Translations under genes and position numbers: made by a program
The notes under the pieces: model-generated
Database searches by the model: none
The model's input: only the letters and a program-made list of their open reading frames with translations
Told to the model about the DNA's origin: nothing
NCBI GenBank assembly: GCA_947623965.1
Contig: CANQIF010000012.1
Location: 1-64,000, forward strand
Direction: 5' to 3'
Source: an uncultured Alistipes sp.
Lineage (GTDB): Bacteria > Bacteroidota > Bacteroidia > Bacteroidales > Rikenellaceae
DNA length: 64,000 nucleotides
Part shown: in pieces, positions 35,870-45,834 of the stretch
How positions within the stretch are numbered: the stretch's first letter is position 1
Layout: each line of letters begins with the position of its first letter

Positions 35870-36540
35870 GATAATCGGGGCGCAGCCTGCGAAGGAGCTG
35901 CACGGCCCTGATGGACCGATCCTAACTCAAGGCAAGCCCGCAGCCGAGCGGACGGGCTTGCTTTCGAGCAGCGCAAGGATGCAGCCCTCCGCCAGGGGAC
36001 GGCTGCGGGCTGCCAATCGCTTCGCGATTGATTTTGCTGGTGAAAAGCCCTTGTGGGGGTGAGGTTGTGGACTATCGACTTCTAATGAGGTCGATTCCAG
36101 TTGTAAAACGAGCCCGCAGCCGAGCGGACGGGCCTGCTTTCGAGCAGCGCGAGGATGCAGCCCTCCGCCCGGGGGCGGCTGCGGGCTGCTCGACGTCTCC
36201 GACGTCGAATTTGCGGGCAGGCATTTCCTCCAAAACCCGGAGTGGCTACGGGGCTGCAAGCTCCCGTCTGGAACTGCAAATAGTTAAAATAAAATAGTTT
36301 GCACTTCTATTCGGGCCGCGGCTTGCGAAGGACGCATACGAGCGGACTTGCGGACGCGAGTAGCGGGCCTTCGCCGGGCGAAGCTGCGGCCCGCTGCGGC
36401 TTCTTGCGAAGCCGCAAATGAAAAATGATTTTCGGGCTGCAGCCTGCGGAGCACGCCTGCGACGAAAAGGAGCTGCGGGCCTCCGCCGCCGGGAGGCTGC
36501 GGCCCGCTCGGTCCTGACGGACCGATGAGACAGCTGTAAT
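35870..36540. repeat. composite GC-rich repeat block
   Basis: No gene in 35842-36626. Mostly inverted cassettes: GCAGCCC arms at about 35938-36013 and 36112-36190, hairpins AATCGCTTCGCGATT (about 36015), GACGTCTCCGACGTC (about 36191), GCGGCTTCTTGCGAAGCCGC (about 36395) and GGTCCTGACGGACC (about 36510). GGAAATGCCTGCCCGCAAAT-type sequence in reverse at about 36205-36235 links it to the blocks at 33000 and 46450. Confidence 0.8.
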
Positions 36541-36626
36541 CCGCTGCCCGTCTCGTGATCGGTTTTGCGCAACCCCCACGCTCCCGGAACGAAAAAGAAA
36601 CAATTAAAAACAAAAAAGACCATACG

Positions 36627-37922
36627 ATGACCAAGAATTTCATCGAAGAACTCGAATGGCGCGGCATGATCCACACGATCATGCCCGGCGCCAAGGAACA
36701 ACTCGAAAAGGAGATGACGACGGCCTACCTCGGCATCGACCCGACAGCCGATTCGCTGCACATCGGCCACTTGGTGGGCGTGATGATCCTCAAGCACTTC
36801 CAGCTCTGCGGCCACCGTCCGCTGGCTTTGATCGGCGGTGCGACGGGCATGATCGGCGACCCCTCGGGCAAGTCGCAGGAGCGCAACCTGCTCGACGAGC
36901 AGACCCTCCGCCACAACCAGGAGGCGATCCGCCGCCAGCTTTCCAAGCTGCTCGATTTCGATTCGGACGCCCCGAATGCCGCCCGCCTGGTGAACAACTA
37001 CGACTGGATGAAGGACTTCTCGTTCCTCGACTTCGCGCGCGACATCGGCAAGTGCATCACCGTGAACTATATGATGGCCAAGGATTCGGTCAAGAAGCGG
37101 TTCAGCGGCGAGGGCGACGGCATGTCCTTCACCGAGTTCACCTACCAGCTGCTGCAGGGCTACGACTTCCTGCACCTCTACCAGACGATGAACTGCAAGA
37201 TCCAGTTAGGCGGCGCCGACCAGTGGGGCAACATCACCACCGGTACGGAGCTCATCCGCCGCAAGTTGGGCGCCGAGGCGGAGGCCTACGCCATTACCTG
37301 CCCGCTCATCACGAAGGCCGACGGCACGAAGTTCGGCAAGACCGAGAGCGGCAATGTCTGGCTCGATCCGCGCTACACGTCGCCCTACAAGTTCTACCAG
37401 TTCTGGCTCAATGTCAGCGACGAGGATGCCAAGCGCTACATCAAGATCTTCACGCTCCTCGACCGCGAAACGATCGAGGGGCTCATCGCCGAACACGAGC
37501 AGGCCCCCCACCTGCGCATCCTGCAGAAGCGGTTGGCCGAGGAGATCACGACGATGATCCACTCGCGCGAGGAGTACGAAAAGGCGGTCGAGGCGTCGCA
37601 GATCCTCTTCGGCGGCTCTTCCGAGGCGCTGCACCGGCTCGACGAGCAGATCCTCCTGCAGGTTTTCGAGGGGGTGCCCCAGTTCCGCATCGCCCGCACG
37701 GCCCTCGAAGGGCTCACTTTCATCGAGCTGGCGGCCGGCGCGACGCAGATCTTCCCCTCGAAGGGCGAATGCCGCAAGCTGGTTCAGGGCGGCGGCGTCT
37801 CGCTCAACCGCGAGAAGGTGACCGACTCGATGCGCGCCGTCACGAAGGATGATTTGATCGCCGGCAAATACCTGCTCGTGCAGCGCGGCAAGAAGAATTA
37901 CTACCTCGTCATCGCCGAATAA
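36627..37922 (+). CDS. tyrS: tyrosyl-tRNA synthetase
   Basis: Charges tRNA-Tyr. The HIGH motif is [15 protein letters not shown] (about 37-51), the tyrosine and ATP pocket includes [14 protein letters not shown] (about 70) and [12 protein letters not shown] (about 195), and the KMSKS-equivalent loop is [11 protein letters not shown] (about 235). The C-terminus is an S4-like RNA-binding domain ([17 protein letters not shown]). The 431-residue length is normal. ATG 36627 is chosen because upstream codons derive from repeat DNA. folB begins 3 bp after the stop codon, so the two are co-transcribed. Confidence 0.97.
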   Translation: MTKNFIEELEWRGMIHTIMPGAKEQLEKEMTTAYLGIDPTADSLHIGHLVGVMILKHFQLCGHRPLALIGGATGMIGDPSGKSQERNLLDEQTLRHNQEAIRRQLSKLLDFDSDAPNAARLVNNYDWMKDFSFLDFARDIGKCITVNYMMAKDSVKKRFSGEGDGMSFTEFTYQLLQGYDFLHLYQTMNCKIQLGGADQWGNITTGTELIRRKLGAEAEAYAITCPLITKADGTKFGKTESGNVWLDPRYTSPYKFYQFWLNVSDEDAKRYIKIFTLLDRETIEGLIAEHEQAPHLRILQKRLAEEITTMIHSREEYEKAVEASQILFGGSSEALHRLDEQILLQVFEGVPQFRIARTALEGLTFIELAAGATQIFPSKGECRKLVQGGGVSLNREKVTDSMRAVTKDDLIAGKYLLVQRGKKNYYLVIAE

Positions 37923-37924
37923 CG

Positions 37925-38278
37925 ATGGAGTACCGGATCACGCTCGAACGCATGGAGTTCCGGGCTTTCCACGGCTGCTACGACCTGGAGCGGCAGGTGG
38001 GCAACCGGTTCACGGTCGATCTCGAACTGACGACCGAGCTGGGCGATGTGGCCGCGGCGGACGACGTCCGGCGAGCCGTCAACTACCTGACTGTCTACGA
38101 GGTGGTGCGCGAACGCATGCGGCAGACGCAGCGGACGATCGAGCGCGTCGCCGTGAACATCATCGAGGCCGTGAAAGCGCGTTTTCCCGAGGTGCGGCGC
38201 GTACGGTGCACCGTGGCGAAACTGGCGCCGCCGTTAGGCGGCAAGATCGCCTGCGTAAGCGTGACGATCGAGGCATAA
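37925..38278 (+). CDS. folB: dihydroneopterin aldolase
   Basis: Converts dihydroneopterin to 6-hydroxymethyl-dihydropterin and glycolaldehyde in folate synthesis. MEFRAFHGCYDLERQVGNRF (about 10-30) is the family start, followed by VNYLTVYEVVRERM (about 55) with the conserved Tyr-Glu, and VRRVRCTVAKLAPPLGG (about 90) with the catalytic Lys near the end. The 117-residue length is exact for FolB. It follows tyrS after 3 bp. A short hairpin ATGCC-TCCG-GGCAT comes right after the stop codon. Confidence 0.93.
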   Translation: MEYRITLERMEFRAFHGCYDLERQVGNRFTVDLELTTELGDVAAADDVRRAVNYLTVYEVVRERMRQTQRTIERVAVNIIEAVKARFPEVRRVRCTVAKLAPPLGGKIACVSVTIEA

Positions 38279-39265
38279 TGCCTCCGGGCATCGCTGGAAT
38301 GAGCGGCCCCGGGCACGTCGGAAGAACGGTGCAGGGCTGGAAGAACTGAAAAAAGAGCGGAGCGAAAGCGATCGGAGTGCGCCCGCCGGGCAATAGGGTG
38401 TTGCTCCGTCGTTTCGACCGCTCCGTCGGGCTGCAAGAATTCAAGAGGTTTCGGTGAATGCCTGGGAGCTTCAGCGGGCACCGATCCCGGGTGCAAAGGC
38501 AAAAGGAGTATAAATCGGGCTGCAGCCTGCGAAGGAACCGCACGAGCGGCCCTGCGGGACGCGAGTTGCGGGCCTTCGCCGCCGGAGGCTGCGGCCCGCC
38601 GATCCCTGCGGGATCGATTTCGTTCTGATCGGCCCGCAGCCGGGCGGAGGGCGGCATCGACTGCAAGGAGCTGCATCCCTCCGCCCGGGGGCGGCTGCGG
38701 GCTGCCGATTGCTTCGCAATCGAATTTACTGCAGAACATCCCGGCGATAGCCGGCAGCTGCGGGGCTGTAGGGTTGCGTTTAGAACTGTAATACATTTTG
38801 TAGTCCTATTCGGGCCGCGGCTTGCGAAGGACGCATACGAGCGGACTTGCGGACGCGAGCAGCGGGCCTTCGCGGAGTGAGGCTGCGGCCCGCTCGGTCC
38901 TGACGGACCGATTCCGATTTAGGACGGGGCTGAGACCGGGCGGATGAGTGACGCAACGGGCAGCGCGAAGACGCCGCCTTTCGCCGGGGAGAGGGGTTGC
39001 GGGCCGGCAGGGGGAAAGGGAACGGCCCCAAAATTCCCTCCCCAAAAACAAAAGGCTCGTTTTATTTGCAGTTCCGAAAGGAACTGCAGCGGGCCGCAGC
39101 CTCCCGGCAGCGGAGGCCCGCAGTTCGTTCCCGAACTTGGCGAGCACTCCGCAGGCTGCGTTCCGCAACCCCGGACATTCAAGGTTCGTTTACACGCACC
39201 TTTTCCCGCCTCGGCATAGCTCGAGCAAGTTCGGCTCTGCCCTCGGCTTATCGAAAAGGTTCGGT
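38279..39265. repeat. composite repeat block with CCTTTTC palindrome copy D
   Basis: No gene. 38279-38510 is non-repetitive and featureless to my reading. From 38515 on there are inverted cassettes with hairpins GATCCCTGCGGGATC (about 38600), GATTGCTTCGCAATC (about 38706) and GGTCCTGACGGACC (about 38897). 39060-39180 holds a GCAGTTCC/GGAACTGC hairpin and a GCGGGCCGCAGCCTCCCGGC arm, followed by the palindrome at 39199-39259, directly upstream of the transporter gene. Confidence 0.75.
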
Positions 39266-39280
39266 TTATTTTAGGTTAAT

Positions 39281-40642
39281 ATGAAGGAATCTCAACATCG
39301 GGCCACCTTCGGTGGCCGCATCAGCGCCGTGCTGGTCGCTGCCGGCGGAGCCGTAGGCTTGGGCAACATCTGGCGTTTCCCCTACGTCGCAGGCGACAAC
39401 GGGGGCGGCGCCTTTCTGCTCATCTACATCCTCTGCATCCTCTTTCTGGGGCTGCCGCTCATGATCGCCGAGTTCTCGATCGGCAAGGCGACCCACCGCA
39501 ACGCCGTGGGGGCCTTCCATCTGCTCGACCGGCGGTGGAGCGGCATCGGCTATATGGGCGTCCTCTCGTCGGTCCTCATCTTAGGTTTCTACCTCGTCGT
39601 CGCGGGGTGGACGGCCGAATATATGATCCACTCCTTCACGAGCGATCTGGTGCGCCAAACCTCCGCCGAGGTGCACCGCCACACCTTCGAAGCCTTCATC
39701 ACCCACCCCTGGAAACCGGTCTTTTATGCGACCCTTTTCGCCGCGGCGACGCACCTCATCGTCACGCTCGGCGTCAAGGAGGGCATCGAACGGGCCGCCA
39801 AGGTGATGATGCCGCTGCTGTTCCTCTTCCTCATCGTCCTCTCGGTGCACTCGATGCTGCTGCCGGGAGGCATCGAGGGGCTGCGCTTCTTCCTCACGCC
39901 CGACTTCTCGAAGGTCACCGCCTCGTCGGTGCTCACCGCCTTGGGGCAATCCTTCTTCTCGCTCTCCATCGGTCTGGGGACGATGATAACCTATGCCTCC
40001 TACTTCACTCCCGAGACGAGCATCCGCCACACGGCCCTGCACGTGACGCTGCTCGACACGCTGGTCGCCCTGCTGGCGGGGCTCATGATCTTCCCGGCCG
40101 TCTTCAGCGCCGGTATCGAACCCGCGGCCGGTCCCTCGCTCGTCTTCATCACGCTGCCGACGATCTTCGGCTCGATGCCCTTGGGCGAGCTGTGGTCCAC
40201 GATCTTCTTCCTGCTGTTGGTGATCGCCGCACTCACCTCGACCATCTCGCTGCACGAGACCGTCACGGCCTACCTGCAGGAGGAGTGGGCTCTGAGCCGT
40301 TTTGCCGCCGCCCGCTGCACGACGCTCTTCACGGCGCTGCTCGGCGCCCTCGCCTCGCTCTCGTTAGGCGTGCTGCAGGAGTGGCGCATCGGCGGGCTCA
40401 CTCTCTTCGATGCCCTCGACTTCGTCACGGCCAACATCCTGCTGCCGTTAGGCGGCCTGCTGATCTGCGTGTTCGTGGGCTGGCGCTGGAAAAGGGACGA
40501 GATCGCCTCGCAGCTCTACGCCCCGACCGGCGGCGCACATCGCCGCCCCGGTTTCAGCATCTTCCGCTTCCTGGTCCGCTATTTCTGCCCGGTGGTGATG
40601 CTGCTGCTCTTCCTCGACAACCTCGGCTGGAAACTCTTCTGA
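39281..40642 (+). CDS. sodium-dependent transporter, NSS/SNF family
   Basis: An inner-membrane Na+-coupled symporter, usually for amino acids. The family signature AAGGAVGLGNIWRFPYVAGDNGGGAF (TM1, about residues 20-45) contains the GNIWRFPY motif for Na+ and substrate. About 11-12 hydrophobic helices follow, including GLPLMIAEFSIGKAT, LSVHSMLLPGG and SLSIGLGTMITYASY (TM6 region). The 453-residue length fits bacterial NSS proteins such as MhsT and LeuT. The substrate is not readable. It is monocistronic, between a repeat block and the rplT terminator on the other strand. Confidence 0.92.
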   Translation: MKESQHRATFGGRISAVLVAAGGAVGLGNIWRFPYVAGDNGGGAFLLIYILCILFLGLPLMIAEFSIGKATHRNAVGAFHLLDRRWSGIGYMGVLSSVLILGFYLVVAGWTAEYMIHSFTSDLVRQTSAEVHRHTFEAFITHPWKPVFYATLFAAATHLIVTLGVKEGIERAAKVMMPLLFLFLIVLSVHSMLLPGGIEGLRFFLTPDFSKVTASSVLTALGQSFFSLSIGLGTMITYASYFTPETSIRHTALHVTLLDTLVALLAGLMIFPAVFSAGIEPAAGPSLVFITLPTIFGSMPLGELWSTIFFLLLVIAALTSTISLHETVTAYLQEEWALSRFAAARCTTLFTALLGALASLSLGVLQEWRIGGLTLFDALDFVTANILLPLGGLLICVFVGWRWKRDEIASQLYAPTGGAHRRPGFSIFRFLVRYFCPVVMLLLFLDNLGWKLF

Positions 40643-40767
40643 CCGGAGCGGCGGCAGCGTCCGATCTTCTTTCCCTGCACAAACAAGTCTGCATCGGCCC
40701 GGACGGCCTCTTTCCGCGCGCTCTTCGCGATGGCTGGGAATGCTGGGAACGCCCCCAATAAACGAAT

Positions 40768-40803
40768 CAGGCGGAGCGCCGTTTCGAAAACGGGCTCCGC
40801 CTG
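40768..40803 (-). terminator. terminator after rplT
   Basis: CAGGCGGAGC and GCTCCGCCTG pair around an inner GTTTCGAAAAC segment. On the minus strand it lies about 100 bp beyond the rplT stop codon. The 40643-40901 gap has no other feature I can support. Confidence 0.65.
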
Positions 40804-40901
40804 AAAGTGCGGCGGTACGTGTCGCGGGCAAGCCCGCGGGTCATTCCGACCGCGATCGGTCCGCGGGGAAAGCACCGGAGCGCCTCCCGAGCGGCCGGTT
40901 G

Positions 40902-41246
40902 CTATTTAACCGCATTAACTACTGCTTCGAATGCCTTCGGCTCGTTCATGGCCAGGTCGGCGAGAACCTTGCGGTTCAGCGCGATGCCCTTGGCATTGAG
41001 CTTACCGATGAACTGCGAATAGGTCATTCCCTGCGCGCGGACGGCGGCGTTGATACGCGTGATCCACAGCGAACGGAATGTCCGCTTCTTGAGCTGACGG
41101 TGCGCATAAGCGAACTGCAAACCCTTCTCGACCGTGTTTTTCGCAACGGTCCATACGTTTCCCCTTGAACCAAAGTTGCCCTTGGCAAGTTTCAAAACTT
41201 TCTTTCTGCGCGCACGAGACGCAACAGCATTGACTGAACGTGGCAT
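40902..41246 (-). CDS. rplT: 50S ribosomal protein L20
   Basis: Early 23S rRNA-binding assembly protein. It has the basic start [23 protein letters not shown] with the long N-terminal helix, [20 protein letters not shown] in the middle, and [20 protein letters not shown] at the end. 114 residues is normal. It follows rpmI in the same direction, as in most bacteria, but infC and thrS are about 12 kb away instead of adjacent. Confidence 0.98.
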   Translation of the reverse strand: MPRSVNAVASRARRKKVLKLAKGNFGSRGNVWTVAKNTVEKGLQFAYAHRQLKKRTFRSLWITRINAAVRAQGMTYSQFIGKLNAKGIALNRKVLADLAMNEPKAFEAVVNAVK

Positions 41247-41358
41247 AATGTAAAAGTTTTAGTAGCGCTCGCAGCGATGCGGTTCTCCCGCATTCTTCGG
41301 GGCTGCTTTGCGCCCGATTGAAAATGGTGCTCGTCGAATTTCGGTTGTCCGAAGCTAT

Positions 41359-41553
41359 TTATTTGACGAGCAGGTTCTTGATTTTGGCCTCGTCGGCCGC
41401 AGAAACGATCCCCGAATAGCAGAGGTTGCGCTTCTGTTTCGTCGTCTTTTTGGTCAGGATGTGACTGTGATAAGCGTGCTTGCGCTTGATCTTTCCTGTG
41501 CCGGTGAAGGTAAAGCGTTTCTTCGCCGCGGCATTGGTTTTCATTTTCGGCAT
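41359..41553 (-). CDS. rpmI: 50S ribosomal protein L35
   Basis: A 64-residue basic protein with the family start [20 protein letters not shown] and the [17 protein letters not shown] segment. It lies 112 bp upstream of rplT on the same strand. It has its own promoter, which fits its separation from infC. Confidence 0.98.
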   Translation of the reverse strand: MPKMKTNAAAKKRFTFTGTGKIKRKHAYHSHILTKKTTKQKRNLCYSGIVSAADEAKIKNLLVK

Positions 41554-41587
41554 TGTCGTAAACAGTTAATTAGTTAAACATAGCTTG

Positions 41588-41619
41588 CAAAAGTACACAT
41601 TTTTTCGCAATCGGCAACT
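41588..41619 (-). promoter_or_regulatory. promoter of rpmI-rplT
   Basis: TACTTTTG (41595-41588, minus strand) with a GTTG-like -33 box near 41618, about 35 bp ahead of rpmI. The rest of the 41554-41883 gap is GC-rich sequence with no feature I can name. Confidence 0.55.
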
Positions 41620-41883
41620 TTTTTCGACCGATTTTTCGATTTCCAGGGCGCTGCAGACCGACGGCCGGGAGGCTTTCCGCCGCGCCCGGGCGGATTGCCG
41701 CCTCCGACCAGGCTCCGCGATGCCAACGGGATGGCGCGGATCGGCCCTTCAGATCGGCTGCTACGGCCTCGGCACAACCGGGCGAACCGGGTCTCCAATC
41801 GGCTTCCACAGCCCGGGGAGACCGGCCGGATCGTCCTCTCCGATCCATCTTTGCGGCCCAGGCACTGCCGCTCCGGACGGCGG

Positions 41884-42744
41884 CTACTGTTTCCGGCGTT
41901 TCCGATGGGACTTGCGGTAGTTGGGGAAGGTGATGGCGGCATAAAAAAGGCGGTAGCGGCGGCGCAGCGTTTCGTAGTCGGCCAGCTCCTCATGCGGCAG
42001 CGAGTGGGCGCGCCAGGGGAGCTGCAGCTTCCGTTCGCGGGGGAACCAGTTGCCGTAGAGCTCGAACTCCGAGAAGCACGAGAGCTCCGTCCGGTCGAGG
42101 CTCTCGACGATCGCCCGGTCCCACCGAAGCCCTGTGCGCTGTTCGATCTCGGCCCGAAGCCGGGCCAGCTCCTGCCGCGAGAAGAGCATCTTGTGGGCGA
42201 CGTACGACAGCCGGCTGGCGGGCCGGAACCCCATCAACCGCTCGATCTGCTCGTAATAGGGGCGATGGCATTCTCGGCTGCCGTAGAAGACGGTCCGGCC
42301 GTCGCGCGTCAGAAAGGTGTGGGGGCGCAGCAGCAGGTGATCCGAATCGATCGTCAGAAAGTATTCGCTGTCGCCCACCGCGCCCGAAAGCTTGAGCAAC
42401 TGCTGGAAGATCCAGCCGCTGCGATCCCGACCGTTCGGGGGGGGGACTTGGATGTTCAACGATTTAGCGTCGTAGCCAAGGACGCTGCGCTCATCGACGA
42501 AGCGGCAGTCGTGCACCCGGCAGAACTCCTCGAAGACGGGCGAGGGCGCCGCGATGATGTAGATGGCGGCGATCGGATGGCAGACCTGGCGGCGGACCCC
42601 TTCGAGGGCGAGGGGCAGAATTTCGAGATCCTTCTCGCAGACGGGAATCAACACGTCGATCAGCACGTCGGCCGGGGCCGGCATCCGCCCCGTACAGCGG
42701 AGCAGTTCGAAGCCGTAGAGAATCTTGCGCAAGAATTTGTTCAC
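41884..42744 (-). CDS. DUF6492-like putative glycosyltransferase, GTG start
   Basis: A probable nucleotide-sugar transferase. The start IDVLIPVCEKDLEILPLALEG resembles a GT-A fold and TIDSDHLLLRP (about 130) supplies a DxD-type motif. YGSRECHRPYYEQIERLMG and FSEFELYGNW are typical of the group I associate with DUF6492. Only GTG at 42744 (MNKFLRKILYG in effect) lies downstream of the promoter at 42817-42849; the ATG at 42903 used in the track lies upstream of that promoter. The C-terminus is very basic (FPNYRKSHRKRRKQ). It has no partner gene; a role in surface glycans is an inference. Confidence 0.75.
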   Translation of the reverse strand: MNKFLRKILYGFELLRCTGRMPAPADVLIDVLIPVCEKDLEILPLALEGVRRQVCHPIAAIYIIAAPSPVFEEFCRVHDCRFVDERSVLGYDAKSLNIQVPPPNGRDRSGWIFQQLLKLSGAVGDSEYFLTIDSDHLLLRPHTFLTRDGRTVFYGSRECHRPYYEQIERLMGFRPASRLSYVAHKMLFSRQELARLRAEIEQRTGLRWDRAIVESLDRTELSCFSEFELYGNWFPRERKLQLPWRAHSLPHEELADYETLRRRYRLFYAAITFPNYRKSHRKRRKQ

Positions 42745-42816
42745 GGGCGGTGGTTGTTTAAGGGTTGTTTTACAGGTTGCTTTTAGGGCTGCTTTTAAGG
42801 CTGCTTGGCGGCTTGA

Positions 42817-42908
42817 CAAAGATACTGCTAAGCCGGGGGTAAAAGCAAATTTATTTGCATTTTTGCTGTTACCTCGGGCGGCGCGTATCCAAGGCGGAGC
42901 CAAAGATA
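42817..42908 (-). promoter_or_regulatory. two tandem promoter modules before the DUF6492-like gene
   Basis: Proximal: TTTG (42849-42846), 21 bp, TATCTTTG (42824-42817). Distal: a second TATCTTTG at 42908-42901 preceded by CCCTCGGCTTTTCG. The segment between them repeats the module (GATACGCGCCGCCCGAGG, then GCAAAT/ATTTGC around the -33 box). Confidence 0.65.
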
Positions 42909-42954
42909 CGAAAAGCCGAGGGCTGAAGCAGGCGAATATTTGATTTAGTCAAGG

Positions 42955-43480
42955 CAGGGTATTCCGGCCACAAGGTTGGTCGCGATGGCGGGCGGCGGGC
43001 TGCAGACTGCAGGATGCCGAGTGTGCTGTTTCGGCAATCGTTGCGCAGTGTGTGGAATCGGTCCGTCAGGACCGAGCGGGCCGCAGCTGCTGTTTGTTGC
43101 GGAGGGTGTCGTGTCGAGCTCGGTCGCGCAGCGACCGGCAGCCCGCAGCCGCCCCCGGGCGGAAGGCTGCATTCTCGCGTCCGCAGGCCGCTCGTGCAGG
43201 CCCATCCGCTCGGCTGCGGGCTTATCGCTTGCGACTGGAATCGACCTCGGTAGAGGTCGGCGGGCCGCAGCCTCCCGGCGGCGGAGGCCCACAGTTCGTT
43301 GCCGAACTTGGCGTGCCCTCCGCAGGCTGCAGCCCGAGCATAATTTTGAATCTTGAATTCTGAATTTTGAATTTGCGGCTTCGCCCGGCGAAGGCCCGCT
43401 TTTCGCGTCCTGCAAGTCCGCTTGTGCGTGTCCTTCGCATGCGCTCCGAATATCATTTTTTATTTTGTATTTGCGGCTCC
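42955..43480. repeat. composite GC-rich repeat block
   Basis: No gene. Hairpins GGTCCGTCAGGACC (about 43062), GGTCGCGCAGCGACC (about 43121) and GACCTCGGTAGAGGTC (about 43244) each precede an arm, with a 7-bp tract at about 43343-43372. It closely matches 23515-23700 in reverse. Confidence 0.78.
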
Positions 43481-43529
43481 GGAAAAGGGCCATTGCAAAC
43501 TGCGGCCCGATAAACTCCGTTCCATTATG

Positions 43530-43574
43530 AAAAAAAAGCCTGCATGACGCCAAAAGCGGCCGCCCTGCAGGCTT
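43530..43574 (-). terminator. terminator of hppA
   Basis: AAGCCTGCA (43536-43544) pairs with TGCAGGCTT (43566-43574). On the minus strand a T run follows. It lies about 27 bp after the hppA stop codon. Confidence 0.8.
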
Positions 43575-43600
43575 CCATAATAACCGTCCCGTCGAGACGG

Positions 43601-45811
43601 TCAGAAAAGGCTGTAGGCCACCGTCAGACCAGCCATGACGATCGAGACCATCGACATAAGTTTGATCAGAATATTGAGCGACGGGCCCGACGTATCCTTG
43701 AAGGGGTCGCCGACTGTATCGCCCACGACCGTGGCCTTGTGGCATTCCGATCCTTTGCCGCCGAAATGGCCCTCCTCGACGTACTTCTTGGCGTTATCCC
43801 ACGCGCCGCCCGCATTGGCCATGAAGATCGCCAGCACGAAGCCCGAACCGAGACCGCCGATGAGCAGCCCCATCACGCCGGCCACGCCGAACAGCAGCCC
43901 GACAGCCACCGGGACGATGATCGCCAGCAGGCTCGGGAAGATCATCTCGCGCTGCGCGCCGCGGGTCGAAATTTCGACGCAGCGGGCGTAGTCGGGCGTC
44001 GCCTTGCCCGTGAGGATCCCCTCGATCTCGCGGAACTGCCGCCGCACCTCGACCACCATGCTCTCGGCGGCGCGGCCCACGGCATTCATCGTGAGGCCGC
44101 AGAAGAGGAACGACATCATCGACCCGATGAAGATGCCCACCAGCACGATCGGATTCATCAGGTTGATCTGGTAGTAACTGATGAAGTCAAGAATCGTGGC
44201 GCGCGCCACCTCGATCGTCGAGCCGTCGGCCAGCTCGATCACTGCGGTGCCGATGTGCTGCAGTCCGATCTTGATCTCCTCTACATAGGACGCAAGCAGC
44301 GCCAGCGCCGTCAATGCAGCCGAGCCGATCGCGAATCCCTTGCCCGTGGCGGCTGTCGTGTTGCCCAAGGCGTCGAGAGCGTCCGTGCGGCGGCGTACCT
44401 CCTCCCCGAGACCGCTCATCTCGGCATTGCCGCCCGCATTGTCGGCAATCGGTCCGTAGGCATCCGTCGCGAGTGTGATGCCGAGCGTCGAGAGCATGCC
44501 GACGGCCGCGATGCCGATGCCGTAGAGCCCCAGCGAGACGCTCTCGGCCGTCATAGCGGGTTCGAAGCCGTTGGCGAAGAGGTAGGCCAGCATGATCGCC
44601 GCCCCGATCGTCACGACCGGCACGGCTGTCGAGATCATCCCCATGCCGACGCCCGAAATGATGACCGTCGCCGGCCCCGTCTCGGCGCTGCCGGCGATCT
44701 TCTGCGTCGGCCGGTAGGTGTGCGAGGTGTAGTATTCGGTCGCCTGGCCGATGATGATGCCCGCCACGAGCCCCGTTACGACCGAGAAGGAGAGCCCCAG
44801 CCAGTTGGCGATGCCGAGACCGTAGAGAATGCCGAAGGTCGCCGCGGCGATGAGCAGCGCCGAAAGGTTCGTGCCGAGCCCCAGTGAGCGGAGCAGCTGC
44901 CTCATCGAGGCTCCCTCCTTCGTGCGGACGGCGAAGATGCCGAGGATCGAGAGGAGAATGCCCGCCGCCGCGATCAACATCGGCGCCAGGACGGCCCGGG
45001 TCTGCATCGCCACGTCGCCCGTTACGGCATAGGCCGCCGCACCGAGCGCCGCCGTCGAGAGAATCGAACCGCAGTAGCTCTCGTAGAGGTCGGCACCCAT
45101 GCCGGCCACATCGCCTACGTTGTCGCCCACGTTGTCGGCGATCGTCGCCGGGTTGCGCGGGTCGTCCTCGGGAATGCCTGCCTCGACCTTGCCCACGAGG
45201 TCGGCGCCCACGTCGGCCGCTTTGGTGTAGATGCCGCCGCCGACACGGGCGAAGAGGGCCTGCGTCGAGGCGCCCATGCCGAAGGTGAGCATCGTGGTGG
45301 TGATGACGACGAGTTTCTGCGCTGCGGCCGCCTCGACGAAGCGGTCGAGAATCAAGTACCAGATCGAGATGTCGAGCAGGCCGAGCCCCACGACCACCAG
45401 CCCCATGACAGCGCCGCTGCGGAAGGCGATGCGCAGACCGCTGTCGAGCGACCGACGCGCGGCGTTGGCCGTGCGGGCTGAGGCGTAGGTGGCGGTCTTC
45501 ATGCCGAAGAAGCCCGCGAGGCCCGAAAAGAAGCCGCCCGTGAGGAAGGCGAAGGGAACCCAGGGGTTCTGCACGCCGAATCCGTAGGCCAGTACAGCGA
45601 AGAAGAGAGCCAGCACGGCGAAGACGATCCCGACGACCTTGTACTGCTGGCGCAGGTAGGCCATGGCGCCCTTGCGGACGTGGGAGGCGATTTCGCGCAT
45701 GCGGGGCGTCCCCTCGTCGGCCTGTTTCATCGAGCGGTAGAAGAGCCCCGCCACGACGAGTGCGACGACGGAGGAGGCCGGAACCAGCCAGAAAAGCGAT
45801 GGAGTGTTCAT
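43601..45811 (-). CDS. hppA: membrane-bound (ion-translocating) pyrophosphatase
   Basis: Hydrolyses PPi to pump Na+ and/or H+ across the inner membrane. About 16 membrane helices are spread over 736 residues. The PPi site motifs are DVGADLVGKVEAGIPEDDPRNP (about 190), DNVGDNVGDVAGMGADLYES (about 225) and the C-terminal GGAWDNAKKYVEEG and KATVVGDTVGDPFKDTSGPS. In GNTTAATGKGFAIGS the K+-site position is Ala, as in K+-dependent pumps, where K+-independent ones have Lys. Na+ or H+ specificity cannot be settled by eye. The distant neighbourhood gives no operon; long repeats lie on both sides. Confidence 0.96.
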   Translation of the reverse strand: MNTPSLFWLVPASSVVALVVAGLFYRSMKQADEGTPRMREIASHVRKGAMAYLRQQYKVVGIVFAVLALFFAVLAYGFGVQNPWVPFAFLTGGFFSGLAGFFGMKTATYASARTANAARRSLDSGLRIAFRSGAVMGLVVVGLGLLDISIWYLILDRFVEAAAAQKLVVITTTMLTFGMGASTQALFARVGGGIYTKAADVGADLVGKVEAGIPEDDPRNPATIADNVGDNVGDVAGMGADLYESYCGSILSTAALGAAAYAVTGDVAMQTRAVLAPMLIAAAGILLSILGIFAVRTKEGASMRQLLRSLGLGTNLSALLIAAATFGILYGLGIANWLGLSFSVVTGLVAGIIIGQATEYYTSHTYRPTQKIAGSAETGPATVIISGVGMGMISTAVPVVTIGAAIMLAYLFANGFEPAMTAESVSLGLYGIGIAAVGMLSTLGITLATDAYGPIADNAGGNAEMSGLGEEVRRRTDALDALGNTTAATGKGFAIGSAALTALALLASYVEEIKIGLQHIGTAVIELADGSTIEVARATILDFISYYQINLMNPIVLVGIFIGSMMSFLFCGLTMNAVGRAAESMVVEVRRQFREIEGILTGKATPDYARCVEISTRGAQREMIFPSLLAIIVPVAVGLLFGVAGVMGLLIGGLGSGFVLAIFMANAGGAWDNAKKYVEEGHFGGKGSECHKATVVGDTVGDPFKDTSGPSLNILIKLMSMVSIVMAGLTVAYSLF

Positions 45812-45834
45812 GCGTATGAAGTTTTAAGGTTGTT